28,774 nucleotides of DNA, from the NCBI GenBank assembly GCA_964472135.1, contig CAYYJB010000029.1, positions 1 to 28,774 of the forward strand, written 5' to 3'. This DNA comes from JAUREX01 sp964472135. GTDB taxonomy: Bacteria; Pseudomonadota; Alphaproteobacteria; Rhodobacterales; Rhodobacteraceae. This document shows, in pieces, positions 7,088-14,453 of the stretch. The position numbers and the translations under genes were made by a program. The first letter of the stretch is position 1. The number at the start of each line of letters is the position of its first letter. Below the pieces are notes generated by a model. It worked only from the letters and a program-made list of their open reading frames with translations, ran no database searches and had not been told where the DNA came from.

Positions 7088-8074
7088 CTAAAGGCCCTGG
7101 ATCGCCGCAAGCAACTCGGCCGATACGCCCAGTTCCTGCGCCATGGCGTCGACCGCGTCCGAAGTCGCAGCCTGGAAGGCGGCTATGTCTGGCTCGGTGA
7201 ACTGAAGCTTGCCTTCGGCCGCCATGCTGACGCGCAGGCTGTCCTCCTGTTCGACGATTGCGGCCGTCGAGGTGTCGCCGAAGGCAACAGCGGCATCGGT
7301 CATACAGGAGCGCTCTTCGGCGGACATGCCGCTCCAGATATGATCGCCGACGATCCAGAGGACGTATTCCACCAGATGCCCGGTCAGCGCCACATAATCC
7401 TGAACCTCGTAAAATCGCATCGAATTCGTGACCGGAAGCGGATTGACAGAACCGGTGACGAGGCCCTGCTGTAGGGCGAGGTAGACCTCGGCGAAGGCTA
7501 CCGGCGTCGGGTTGGCGCCAACGGCCTGCGGGAAAGCCTTGTAGATTGGCGAATCCGGCACGCGAACGCGCATCCCCTCCATGTCAGCCGGGGTCACGAT
7601 GGGCGAGTTCGACGAGACATTGAAGCTGCCGAAATATCCCGCGGAAAGGATGTGCTGCCCGGTCGCGGCATTCCAGCCCTCCCACAAACCGGCGAAGATG
7701 TCGCTGGTGCGATAGCTCAGCGCCTGGTCGCGGCTGGCGAAGATGTACGGCGCGGCGCCGATGGCCAGCGGCGGATAAGACGACGACGCGAAGATCTGGC
7801 CGGTGAAGATGATGTCCACGCCGCCGAACCTGATTTGTTCGTTCAATGCGTTCTCTGACCCCAGTTGCGAGGCCGGAAACACTTCGATCGTCTGACTGCC
7901 GCCCGTGCATGCGGCAAAGCTCGCGGCGGCTTCGACGGCGGCAAGGTGCATCGGGTGGGCCGGGTCATAGACGTGGCCCAGCCGAAGCACCTGCTGGGCG
8001 TTCGCTGCGCTGGCCGCCATTCCTGCGGCAAGGACCATCGCCGAGGCAGACATCAGGGATTTGCACTTGATCAT
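7088..8074 (-). CDS. dctP: TRAP transporter substrate-binding protein (DctP type)
   Basis: The 328-residue protein starts with a Sec signal peptide (MIKCK, a hydrophobic core, then ASAANA before QQVLRLGHV), so the mature protein is periplasmic. The body follows the DctP/DctP7 pattern: 'LGHVYDPAHPMHLAA..FA', 'EVFPASQLGSE...EQIRFGGVDI', 'MEGMRVRVPDSPIYKAFPQAVGANPTPVAFAEVYLALQQGLVTGSVNP'. The conserved Arg in RVRVP normally binds the ligand carboxylate, which suggests an organic-acid-like ligand. AGGAGGG sits about 6 bases ahead of the ATG at 8074; the frame remains open upstream, but that part lies in the regulatory region. It is the first gene of the operon, divergent from the IclR gene. Confidence 0.92.
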   Translation of the reverse strand: MIKCKSLMSASAMVLAAGMAASAANAQQVLRLGHVYDPAHPMHLAAVEAAASFAACTGGSQTIEVFPASQLGSENALNEQIRFGGVDIIFTGQIFASSSYPPLAIGAAPYIFASRDQALSYRTSDIFAGLWEGWNAATGQHILSAGYFGSFNVSSNSPIVTPADMEGMRVRVPDSPIYKAFPQAVGANPTPVAFAEVYLALQQGLVTGSVNPLPVTNSMRFYEVQDYVALTGHLVEYVLWIVGDHIWSGMSAEERSCMTDAAVAFGDTSTAAIVEQEDSLRVSMAAEGKLQFTEPDIAAFQAATSDAVDAMAQELGVSAELLAAIQGL

Positions 8075-8086
8075 CCTACCCTCCTG

Positions 8087-8100
8087 TTCTACATATAGAA
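8087..8100. promoter_or_regulatory. Palindrome TTCTA-cata-TAGAA, candidate IclR operator 1
   Basis: This is a perfect inverted repeat with 5-bp arms and a 4-base spacer in the dctP leader. It lies just downstream of the predicted start point and 13 bp from the dctP start codon. The preceding TGTTCTA recurs 20 bp away, giving two sites on the same face of the helix. IclR-family dimers bind short palindromes or tandem sites of this kind. Confidence 0.6.
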
Positions 8101-8106
8101 TGGTTG

Positions 8107-8118
8107 TTCTAGAGAGAA
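8107..8118. promoter_or_regulatory. Palindrome TTCT-agag-AGAA, candidate IclR operator 2
   Basis: This is the second inverted repeat (4-bp arms), with its centre 19 bp from the first. It abuts the -10 element at 8120-8125 and covers the expected start point, so a bound repressor would block transcription of the TRAP operon. Confidence 0.55.
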
Positions 8119-8119
8119 T

Positions 8120-8149
8120 ACGATAAAAGCGCTCCGGTCTCGCTGTCAA
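8120..8149 (-). promoter_or_regulatory. Sigma-70-type promoter of the TRAP operon
   Basis: On the minus strand, TTGACA (plus coordinates 8144-8149) is followed after 18 bases by TATCGT (8120-8125). The -35 is perfect and the -10 matches four of six consensus bases. The predicted start near 8113 lies inside the twin palindromes, giving a leader of about 40 bases to the dctP ATG. Confidence 0.6.
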
Positions 8150-8179
8150 CGCGCAACCGCGACGCGCAGGGGTGCCTGC

Positions 8180-8938
8180 ATGCCGATCTCTGTTCCCGCT
8201 GTCGAAAAAGCCCTGAAAATACTTCGCTTTCTGAATGCGCAGGGGTCGCGCGGAGCCGCCCTTCCCGAGATCGCGCGCGAACTCGGGATCGCGCGCAGTC
8301 ATTGCTACAACATCCTCGGAACGCTGCTGCGCGAGGGTTGGCTGGCGCATGATTCGACCAGCCGTTGCTATTGGCTAGCACCCGGCATCCTCGGAGACTG
8401 CTCAAGTCTGCTTGGTGCCGCCAGGCGCGGGGAGCCAGTGAACGAGGTACTTCGCACCCTTTCGCGTGAGACTGGCCTGCCCAGCGTGCTGTCGCGGGTG
8501 CTTCCGGGCGATGCCGGCTTCATCGCCATCGGCAAAGCCGAGGAAACCGCCGAGCTGATCGTTTCGGTTCCGCTTGGCCATATCTTTCCGGCTGACGCGC
8601 CGGCCCAGCGCCGCGCTGTGCTGGCCTTCGGACCACCCGAGGCCCAACAGACTTGGATCGAGCGGTGGCACCCGGTTGCATATACCGAGAACACGATTAC
8701 GGATCGTGTGGCCCTATGCCAGGAGCTTGCTGCGACCCGGTCGCGTGGGTACGCCGTTAGCAGGGGAGAGTTGCACGCGGCGGTAATGTCGTTAGCAGCG
8801 GGGGTAAAAGATGGCCAAGGCAACGTCGCCTTTGTACTGCAGATCCCCGGCCTGTTTCGAGACGTCGTCGCGCGCGAAGACGATGTCGCCGCCGCCCTTC
8901 TTCGGGCTGCGGCTCAGATCGAACGTCTGCTGGCCTGA
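8180..8938 (+). CDS. IclR-family transcriptional regulator
   Basis: The 252-residue protein has an N-terminal winged helix (about 5-65, 'VEKALKILRFL...LPEIARELGIARSHCYNILGTLLREGWL', with the HTH at 27-48) followed by a C-terminal IclR effector-binding domain (about 80-250). The latter contains the expected 'ETGLPSVLSRV', 'VSVPLGHIFPADAPAQRRAVLAF', 'RSRGYAVSRGE' and 'GNVAFVLQIPG' blocks. IclR members bind small acids and usually control the adjacent divergent operon. Here the TRAP-cyclase-amidase operon starts 105 bases away and the shared region carries twin palindromes. The ATG at 8180 opens directly into the wHTH. The IS630 element begins about 40 bases beyond its stop. Confidence 0.93.
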   Translation: MPISVPAVEKALKILRFLNAQGSRGAALPEIARELGIARSHCYNILGTLLREGWLAHDSTSRCYWLAPGILGDCSSLLGAARRGEPVNEVLRTLSRETGLPSVLSRVLPGDAGFIAIGKAEETAELIVSVPLGHIFPADAPAQRRAVLAFGPPEAQQTWIERWHPVAYTENTITDRVALCQELAATRSRGYAVSRGELHAAVMSLAAGVKDGQGNVAFVLQIPGLFRDVVAREDDVAAALLRAAAQIERLLA

Positions 8939-8976
8939 CAGCGCCGGCCGTTTCGGCGGCCTAGACGATTGCCCTA

Positions 8977-10037
8977 GATCGTGATGACGCTACACGGAAC
9001 CGTATCCTGAGTTGCGGATGTAGTTTTCGCATTCCTGCGGGGTGAACTGGTCGAGGAGTGATCCGATCCTGCGCCAGACGGCATCTTTGGAACGTTCGGC
9101 GGCTTTGCGGAGCAGGTGTTTGAGCTTTGCGATGACCTGCTCGATCGGGTTCAGGTCGGGCGAATAGGCGGGAAGGTAGAACAGCTTTGCGCCTGACGCG
9201 CGGATGGCCTGTCGGATGGCGGGTGCCTTGTGACTGCCGAGGTTGTCCATCACGACGATGTCGTCGGGCCGGAGTTCTCGGGCCGGAGTTCGGGGACCAG
9301 GACCTGCTCGACATAGATGCGGAAGCTCTCGCCGTTGATCGGCCCGTCGATGACCCAGGGCGCGATGATCCCGTCATGGCGCAAGGCACCAACGAAGGTC
9401 ATGGTGTTCCAGTGCCCGAAGGGCGCGCGTCCGATCAGCCTCTGGCCCCGCGCCGCCCACCCCCGCAGGGGAGCCATGTTGGTCCTGGCCCAGGTCTCGT
9501 CGATGAAGACAAGCCGCTTGGGGTCGATGCTGCCCTGACGCGCCTTCCAGCGTTCCCGTTTGCGGGCAATGTCCGGCCGTTCCTGCTCACTGGCGAGCGC
9601 AGTTTTTTTTGAAGCTGAGCCCCTCGGCATGGGCGAAGGCCCACATCGTGCGATATTCCACCTTGAGGCCGCGCTCGGCCAGTTCCGCCACCAGGCCGCG
9701 CAGGGTGAAGTCGCCTTCCGCCATCCGGGCGCGCAGCCAGTCGGCATCGGCCCCCCTTATCTTCGGCAGCACATGCCCGCCGATCTTGCCGGGCGCAACG
9801 CTTCCGGTCTCCCGCCGCCGCTCCGACCACTTCACCACGCTCGACGGGGCCACACTCAGGGCCTCAGCGATCCTGCGCACCGTCTCGCCCGCATCAAGCC
9901 GCGCCATCGCGCGTTCGCGAATGTCCATCGAAAGGGGTTTGATCATGAAGGCTGGCCTCCATGCCCAGCCCCCATGATGAATCCGAAATCCCAACCCAAG
10001 GGAATCCCCCCCGATTCACTCAAGCGTCATCCCGCTC
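8977..10037 (-). mobile_element. IS630-family insertion sequence, 1061 bp
   Basis: The left end GATCGTGATGACGCT (8977-8991) and the inverted right end AGCGTCATCCCGCTC (10023-10037) match at 13 of 15 positions. Both are flanked by TA inside CTAG (8974-8977 and 10037-10040), the target duplicated by IS630/Tc1-type elements. The single transposase gene fills the element on the minus strand. The insertion lies between the IclR gene and pxpA, separating the two catabolic regions, and interrupts no recognisable gene. Confidence 0.85.
8990..9946 (-). pseudogene. IS630-family transposase, disrupted
   Basis: The ATG at 9946 begins a homeodomain-like HTH region ('ARLDAGETVRRIAEALSVAPSSVVKW'). The DDE core is present in pieces: first Asp in RLVFIDETWARTNM, second in VVMDNLGSHKA, and Glu in AYSPDLNPIEQVIAKLK. 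Two frame breaks occur. At the A8 run (9603-9610) the reading must gain one base (+1) to pass from SFKK into TALASEQ. At 9264-9291 a perfect 14-bp tandem duplication shifts the frame just before the second Asp, turning ELRPDDIVV into ELRPENSG and an early stop. The first break could be transcript slippage or an artefact; the second looks like a true inactivating lesion. Confidence 0.88.
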
Positions 10038-10060
10038 TAGCGCACGGAAACTGCCAAAGA

Positions 10061-10825
10061 TCAGATCGCGGTAGCGGGGCGTAGGTTGTAGCCTGCCGCC
10101 TCGAGTCCGGCGCGCAGGCGATGGGCGGTCGCGACCGCCTGCGGGCTGTCTCCATGGACGCAGACGGAATCGATCTGCACCCGGAGCATCTTACCCGAAA
10201 GGGCGACTATCCGCCCCTCGCCCACCATCTCCAGCACGCGCGAGAGTGCCGTTGCGGGGTCGTGGATCATCGCGTCGGGTCGGCTGCGCGGGGTCAGGTT
10301 GAAGCTGTCGGCATAGGTACGGTCGGCATAGACCTCGCGGATCGGGCGCAGACCCGTGCGCTCTGCCGCGCGGTCCGAGGCGGTTCCCGGCATCACCACG
10401 AAGGCGAGCTCCTGGTCGACCGCCCGGATCGCCCGGGCGACCGCCATCGCCAGATCGTCGTCGTCGGTGCAGGCATTGCCGAGCGCGCCATGGGTCTTGA
10501 CATGCGTCATCCGGCATCCTGCGAGCGCGCAGATCCCCGCGAACGCGCCGGTCTGATAGGCCACGAGGTTCTCGACCTCAGCCACCGTCACGCCGGGCTG
10601 GGCCCGGCGGCCGAAGCCCGCCAGATCGGCATAGCCTGGATGGGCGCCCAACGCGACGCCGCGCGCCTCTGCCGCGCGCACCGTGGCGCGCATGATCGCG
10701 GGATCGCCCGCGTGAAAGCCGCAGGCGATGTTGGCGGAGGTGACGACATCGAGGAGTTCGGAGTCATCACCCATCGTCCAGGGCCCGTATCCCTCTCCCA
10801 GATCGGCGTTGAGGTCGATGCGCAT
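10061..10825 (-). CDS. pxpA: 5-oxoprolinase subunit A (LamB/YcsF family)
   Basis: The 254-residue protein is a clear PxpA. It starts with the signature 'MRIDLNADLGEGYGPW', followed by 'LLDVVTSANIACGFHAGDP', 'GVALGAHPGYADLAGFGRR', 'THVKTHGALGN' and 'SVCVHGDSP'. PxpA with PxpB and PxpC performs ATP-dependent ring opening of 5-oxo-L-proline to glutamate. The ATG at 10825 begins exactly at the family N-terminus; the open frame further upstream codes nothing recognisable. Normally pxpA lies beside pxpBC, but here its partners are about 14 kb away at 24955-26675 on the opposite strand and no second pxpA copy is visible there. It is divergent from the amidotransferase gene across a 553-base spacer. 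Confidence 0.95.
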   Translation of the reverse strand: MRIDLNADLGEGYGPWTMGDDSELLDVVTSANIACGFHAGDPAIMRATVRAAEARGVALGAHPGYADLAGFGRRAQPGVTVAEVENLVAYQTGAFAGICALAGCRMTHVKTHGALGNACTDDDDLAMAVARAIRAVDQELAFVVMPGTASDRAAERTGLRPIREVYADRTYADSFNLTPRSRPDAMIHDPATALSRVLEMVGEGRIVALSGKMLRVQIDSVCVHGDSPQAVATAHRLRAGLEAAGYNLRPATAI

Positions 10826-11378
10826 GGGGGGCCTTGCATTGATTGGTTGTTGATCGGCAGCGCCCCGGGCCGGACCGCCGCGACGACGCCCTTTTGCATA
10901 CTGCGCCGGCGACGCCCGCGCAACGCCTGCCCCGCGGGACAGCGCAGCGATGGGTGCGACGGACGTCCTGCTGGCATCGGCGCAGACAGGGCCCGGGCGC
11001 GTGAGCCGTCGCGATCGCGGGCTCGGTCGTCCCTTCCTGCCGAGTGCAGCCGGAGGGTGTTCCGCGACCGCCCTGTCCCGCGCGGGAGGTCGCGGATCGG
11101 CAGCCCCGGCCGCAGTCGCGGTCTTCGGATGATGGTCAACCCCGCCATCCCGAGCGCTCCGCGAACCCCTGCGGCTGCCGCCTCGCGGAGGGGGCAAACC
11201 GGTCGGGTCTCGATGGCAATCCGCCGCGCCATGAGTCTGCCTCACTGCGGAAATCAACTCGGAGGCGCCCCCGGGCCCGGGCTCCCGGGCGTGCCGACGA
11301 TCGGCAAGGTTTGGGGGTTGCGGATCGGCACGCCAGTGGTATACCAAAAAACGACAGTCGTCGGCATCGGGGATCGAC
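10826..11378. other. Long intergenic region between pxpA and amidotransferase gene
   Basis: About 550 bases lie between two divergent starts. Open frames here are typical GC-rich shadows, rich in Arg/Gly/Pro, with no family resemblance. The only signal I can support is the palindrome TGGTATACCA close to the amidotransferase start. The length leaves room for promoters in both directions or an untranslated RNA, but I see no clear one. Confidence 0.6.
11318..11346 (+). promoter_or_regulatory. Candidate promoter with embedded GntR operator TGGTATACCA
   Basis: The palindrome TGGTATACCA occupies 11337-11346, about 33 bases before the GTG of the amidotransferase gene. TTGCGG followed 16 bases later by TATACC could be -35 and -10, with the operator covering the -10. 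The same 10 bases recur at 21933-21942 next to the GntR gene, and the TGGTNNACCA form suits FadR-like GntR proteins. The operator call is stronger than the promoter call. Confidence 0.55.
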
Positions 11379-12077
11379 GTGAAGCGCCTGCTATATCTCG
11401 GCAACGGTCGCACCGTGCAATCGGTGGCCAAACTCGACGAGCGGTTCAAAGGCTGGGGGCTCGTGGTCGATCGGTTCTGGGCCTGGAACGGCGAATTTCC
11501 CGACAGCCTCGAGGGCTACGACGGCATCTTTCTTTCGGGTAGCCCGCATGGCGCCTATGAGGAGGTGCCCTTCATCCATCGCGAGCATGAACTGATCCGG
11601 CAGGCTGCCGACCGCGGCATTCCGCAACTTGGCATCTGCTTCGGCAGTCAGATTCTCGCCTCGGCGCTCTGCGGACGCGATCAGGTGTTCCGGCGCCCCT
11701 ATTGCGAGATCGGCTACAAGGATCTCAAGGTGACACCCGCCGCCGCCTCGGACCGGCTCGCGCAGGACTGGGGGCCGAGCGTCCACATGTTCGTCTGGCA
11801 CAATGACGAGGTGCGCCACGATCATCCCGACATGGTGATCCTCGCATCCTCCGACGAATGCCCCAACCAGGTCTGGCGCCACCGTGACGCGCCGGCCTGG
11901 GGGATCCAGGGCCACCCGGAGATCACGCGCGCGCAGGCGCCCGTCTGGTTCGAGGAAAACCGCGCCCGAATGGTGCAGGACGGCGGTGACGTCGATGCCT
12001 TCATCGCCGCCGCGGACGAGGCGCTGGACGCCAAGACGGCGCTCACCCGCTTTACCGAGATGATCCTGCGCGCCTGA
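11379..12077 (+). CDS. Class-I glutamine amidotransferase-like protein (GMP-synthase-like)
   Basis: The 232-residue single-domain protein has the glutamine amidotransferase class-I triad: nucleophile Cys87 in LGICFGSQILA, then His179 and Glu181 in WGIQGHPEIT. It belongs to the stand-alone 'GATase1' group related to the GMP-synthase N-terminal domain, whose members hydrolyse glutamine or other gamma-glutamyl amides. It cannot itself make GMP because no synthetase domain is present. In a cluster with 5-oxoprolinase a role on gamma-glutamyl or glutamine-like bonds is an attractive inference only. The start is GTG at 11379, close behind the putative GntR operator, with a weak GGGGA ahead. The next gene begins 24 bases after the stop. 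Confidence 0.85.
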   Translation: MKRLLYLGNGRTVQSVAKLDERFKGWGLVVDRFWAWNGEFPDSLEGYDGIFLSGSPHGAYEEVPFIHREHELIRQAADRGIPQLGICFGSQILASALCGRDQVFRRPYCEIGYKDLKVTPAAASDRLAQDWGPSVHMFVWHNDEVRHDHPDMVILASSDECPNQVWRHRDAPAWGIQGHPEITRAQAPVWFEENRARMVQDGGDVDAFIAAADEALDAKTALTRFTEMILRA

Positions 12078-12101
12078 CGCGCGCCACGAGGCAAGAGTGT
12101 C

Positions 12102-13238
12102 ATGGTCCAGACGAACTACTGGTTCGACCCAGCCGAATACCGGGCGCGTCTGGCGCGCGTGCAGGCCGCGCTGCGGGCGCGCGGGCTCGACGCGCTGCTG
12201 GCCTTCCAGCCTGAAACGGTGACCTGGATCACCGGCTTCTTCACGCGCGGCTACAGCAGCTTCCAGTTCGCCGTCATCCCGGCAGAGGGGGAGCCGACCC
12301 TCTTTTGCCGCGATGTCGAGGCGTATTATCTCGATTCCACCTGCGTCTTTCCCGACCGCGTGATGTGGACCGACAGCGACGACCGCATCGCGCTGGCTGC
12401 GCGCACCATCGCCGCGCGTGCGGGCAGCGCCGCGGCGATCGGGGTCGAACTCGGGGCCTGGATGCTGAATGCGGCGCGATGGGAGGCGATCCGCGCAGCC
12501 CTGCCCGACATGCGCGTCTCGGACGAATCGACGCTGGTGTCGCGGATGCGGCTCGTGAAGTCACCGGCCGAGGTGGCCTATCAGCGGCGCGCCGCGCGCG
12601 CGGCCGAGGCGGGCATGCAGGCCGCGATCGACAGCGCCGGGGTGGGCGTTTCCGAGCGCGAGATGGCGGCCGAGATCTGCGCCGCGATGATCCGCGCCGG
12701 TTCAGACCTGCCGGGGCCGGGTGTCATGTCCTCTGGCGAGCGGGCATTTCACCTGCACGGCGGCTATTCCGACCGCGTGCTCGAACGCGGCGACATCGTG
12801 CAGATCGAGACGACGCCGAACTGCCGCCACTATCACGCCCGCTTCATGCGCCCGATCCGCGTGGCCGAGGCCCGCGACGCCGACCACCGGCTGGCTGAAA
12901 GGCTGATCTCGATCCAGGATGCGGCCATCACGACCGTGGCGCCCGGGGTTGCGGCGACCGTGCCGGATGCGATCTATCGCGACGGCGTGCTCTCGTCCGG
13001 GCTGCGCCGGGATTACACGAACAAGACCTTCTATTCCGTGGGGCTGTTGCTGCAGCCCAACGGGGGCGAGCCGCTCGAGGCCCATCCTGGCGCGGATTGG
13101 CACTTCGAGGCCGGGATGGTCTTTCACACCTATGTCCTTGCGCAGGGGTTCGGCATGTCCGAAACGATCCACGTCACTGCGGAGGGCGCCGAACGGCTGA
13201 CGCGGTTCCCGCGCCAGCTCTTCGTCACGGCGCGTTGA
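12102..13238 (+). CDS. M24 (creatinase/aminopeptidase P fold) protein 1
   Basis: The 378-residue protein has the two-domain creatinase layout: N-terminal domain 1-150 ('RLARVQAALRARGLDALLAFQPETVTWITGFF') and pita-bread domain from about 155 ('RMRLVKSPAEVAYQRRAARAAEAGM'). Canonical metal ligands are mostly missing. The DLG...D segment reads VQIETTPNCRHYHARF, the usual GHGIG His is replaced in FYSVGLLLQP, and only the last Glu (MSETIHVTAEG) is kept. FHLHGG retains a His that could serve a creatinase-like mechanism. It probably cleaves a small C-N bond, as creatinase does, rather than acting as a dimetal Xaa-Pro peptidase. It is co-directional with the amidotransferase gene and ends back-to-back with protein 2. 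Confidence 0.82.
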   Translation: MVQTNYWFDPAEYRARLARVQAALRARGLDALLAFQPETVTWITGFFTRGYSSFQFAVIPAEGEPTLFCRDVEAYYLDSTCVFPDRVMWTDSDDRIALAARTIAARAGSAAAIGVELGAWMLNAARWEAIRAALPDMRVSDESTLVSRMRLVKSPAEVAYQRRAARAAEAGMQAAIDSAGVGVSEREMAAEICAAMIRAGSDLPGPGVMSSGERAFHLHGGYSDRVLERGDIVQIETTPNCRHYHARFMRPIRVAEARDADHRLAERLISIQDAAITTVAPGVAATVPDAIYRDGVLSSGLRRDYTNKTFYSVGLLLQPNGGEPLEAHPGADWHFEAGMVFHTYVLAQGFGMSETIHVTAEGAERLTRFPRQLFVTAR

Positions 13239-13249
13239 TCAGACGCGCC
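13229..13249. terminator. Hairpin shared by two convergent genes
   Basis: GGCGCGT (13229-13235) and ACGCGCC (13243-13249) form a perfect 7-bp stem. Its loop is TGATCAG, in which TGA of the rightward gene and TCA (TGA on the other strand) of the leftward gene abut. The placement suits a bidirectional terminator or transcript-end protector, but there is no T-run on either side. Confidence 0.4.
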
Positions 13250-14453
13250 AGAGCTGCAGGGGCAGGCGACTGAAGGTTTCCACCCCCTCTCCCTCTGCGC
13301 CGATCGCAAAGGTCTGCCCCACCCCGGCCACGATGCCGGTGCGCGCGTCGGGGATCATGATGTGCACGAAGAACACCATGCCGGGTTCGAGCACCAGGGG
13401 GTTGCCGGTGTAGATCATCGGCGGCACGTCCATCCATGTCGGCTTGAAGGTGCAGCCCAGCGCATAGCCGCAGGCAGCATAGCGGGCATGCGCGAAGCCC
13501 GCCCCATCGAGCACCGCGCGATGGATGTCGTCGAGCGTGCCGAGCCGCACGCCGGGGCGCGCGGCCTCCTTGATCCGCTCGAGCGCCTCGATCGCGACAC
13601 CCATCTGGGATTGCTGGCGCGGATCGAGCGGGCCGACCGCGACCGTATGCTCCACCACCACATGATAGCGGCAGGCCGACCCTGCGAGTTCGATCAGCAC
13701 CTGATCCTGTTCGGCGATGCGCCGAGCCCCCCCGATCCCCCGCCCGAAGAGCGCCCGCGGCCCCACGTTGACAAGCGGCCCGCCCGAGGGCAGGTCGCCC
13801 CCCGCCGCCAGCATCGCCGTCACCGCAGCCCCCGACAGCGCCGTGTCGAAGACACCGGGGCGCGCGATGTCGATCGCGGCTTGCGTCGCCCGGTCAGCCA
13901 GTACACCCGCGGCGCGCACCATCTCGAGCTCTGCCCGCGACTTGACGAGGCGCTGGCCGCGGATGATGTCGGACGCGTCCTCGGTCGCGCAGAAACCGGC
14001 TAGTGCGGCATCGACCAGCCGACCGTTGGCCGCCGTCAACCCGTGGGTCGCGTATTCGATCCCCACGCGCCCGCCCCTCAGGCCGCGTTCCTCGAGGATC
14101 GCGCGCAGATCCAGCGCGGGGTTCGCAGCTTCGGCGTTCAGCCAGATGCGGACCTCGTCATAGAGCGAATTGGTCTCCGCCTGCCGCTTGTCGGGGGTGC
14201 GCGTCAGCACGGTCGTCGGACCATCGTCCGCGGTGATCAGCCCGGCCTGAAAGAAGACATAGCCCGCCGTGTCGTAGCCGGTCAGCCAGAAATGGCTTTC
14301 CTGCGCGAAGACCAGCATCGCATCGAGCCCTCGCGCCGCCATCAGTGCCCGGGTGCGGGCCTGCCGCGCCCGGTATTCGGCCTCGGGAAAGCGCAGGTCG
14401 ACGCCGCGACCCGTCAGCGTCGTGCCCCGGTATTCGCGCGACAGCTCGATCAC
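13239..14453 (-). CDS. M24 (creatinase/aminopeptidase P fold) protein 2
   Basis: The 404-residue protein resembles protein 3 (20691-21869) closely in 'FAQESHFWLTGYDTAGYVFFQAGLITADD', 'RLVKSRAELEMVRAAGV', 'NVGPRALFGRG' and 'DVPPMIYTGNPLVLEPGMVFF'. None of the five canonical M24 metal ligands is where expected: VLIELAGSACRYHVVVEH lacks both Asp, CGYALGCTFKPTW has Tyr for His, and the two C-terminal Glu positions are lost. This points to the metal-independent creatinase-like branch. GTG at 14453 overlaps the stop of the M20 gene as GTGA and gives a sensible start. It is the last gene of the leftward transporter operon and meets protein 1 stop-to-stop. Confidence 0.82.
   Translation of the reverse strand: MIELSREYRGTTLTGRGVDLRFPEAEYRARQARTRALMAARGLDAMLVFAQESHFWLTGYDTAGYVFFQAGLITADDGPTTVLTRTPDKRQAETNSLYDEVRIWLNAEAANPALDLRAILEERGLRGGRVGIEYATHGLTAANGRLVDAALAGFCATEDASDIIRGQRLVKSRAELEMVRAAGVLADRATQAAIDIARPGVFDTALSGAAVTAMLAAGGDLPSGGPLVNVGPRALFGRGIGGARRIAEQDQVLIELAGSACRYHVVVEHTVAVGPLDPRQQSQMGVAIEALERIKEAARPGVRLGTLDDIHRAVLDGAGFAHARYAACGYALGCTFKPTWMDVPPMIYTGNPLVLEPGMVFFVHIMIPDARTGIVAGVGQTFAIGAEGEGVETFSRLPLQLWRV

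Noticed and set aside
8938..8965. Terminator after the IclR gene (GCCGG...CCGGC-like sequence)
   Set aside because: The arms pair over only about four bases and no T-run follows, so it is too weak to list.
9603..9610. Classical programmed -1 frameshift in the IS630 transposase
   Set aside because: The needed shift is +1 (or loss of one A), and a -1 shift leads into an unrelated frame; it is reported only as an A8 frame-change site.
10826..11449. Upstream in-frame extension of pxpA (about 200 codons)
   Set aside because: The extension reads as Arg/Pro/Gly-rich shadow and PxpA proteins start at MRIDLNADLGEG; the extension also crosses the divergent gene's start.
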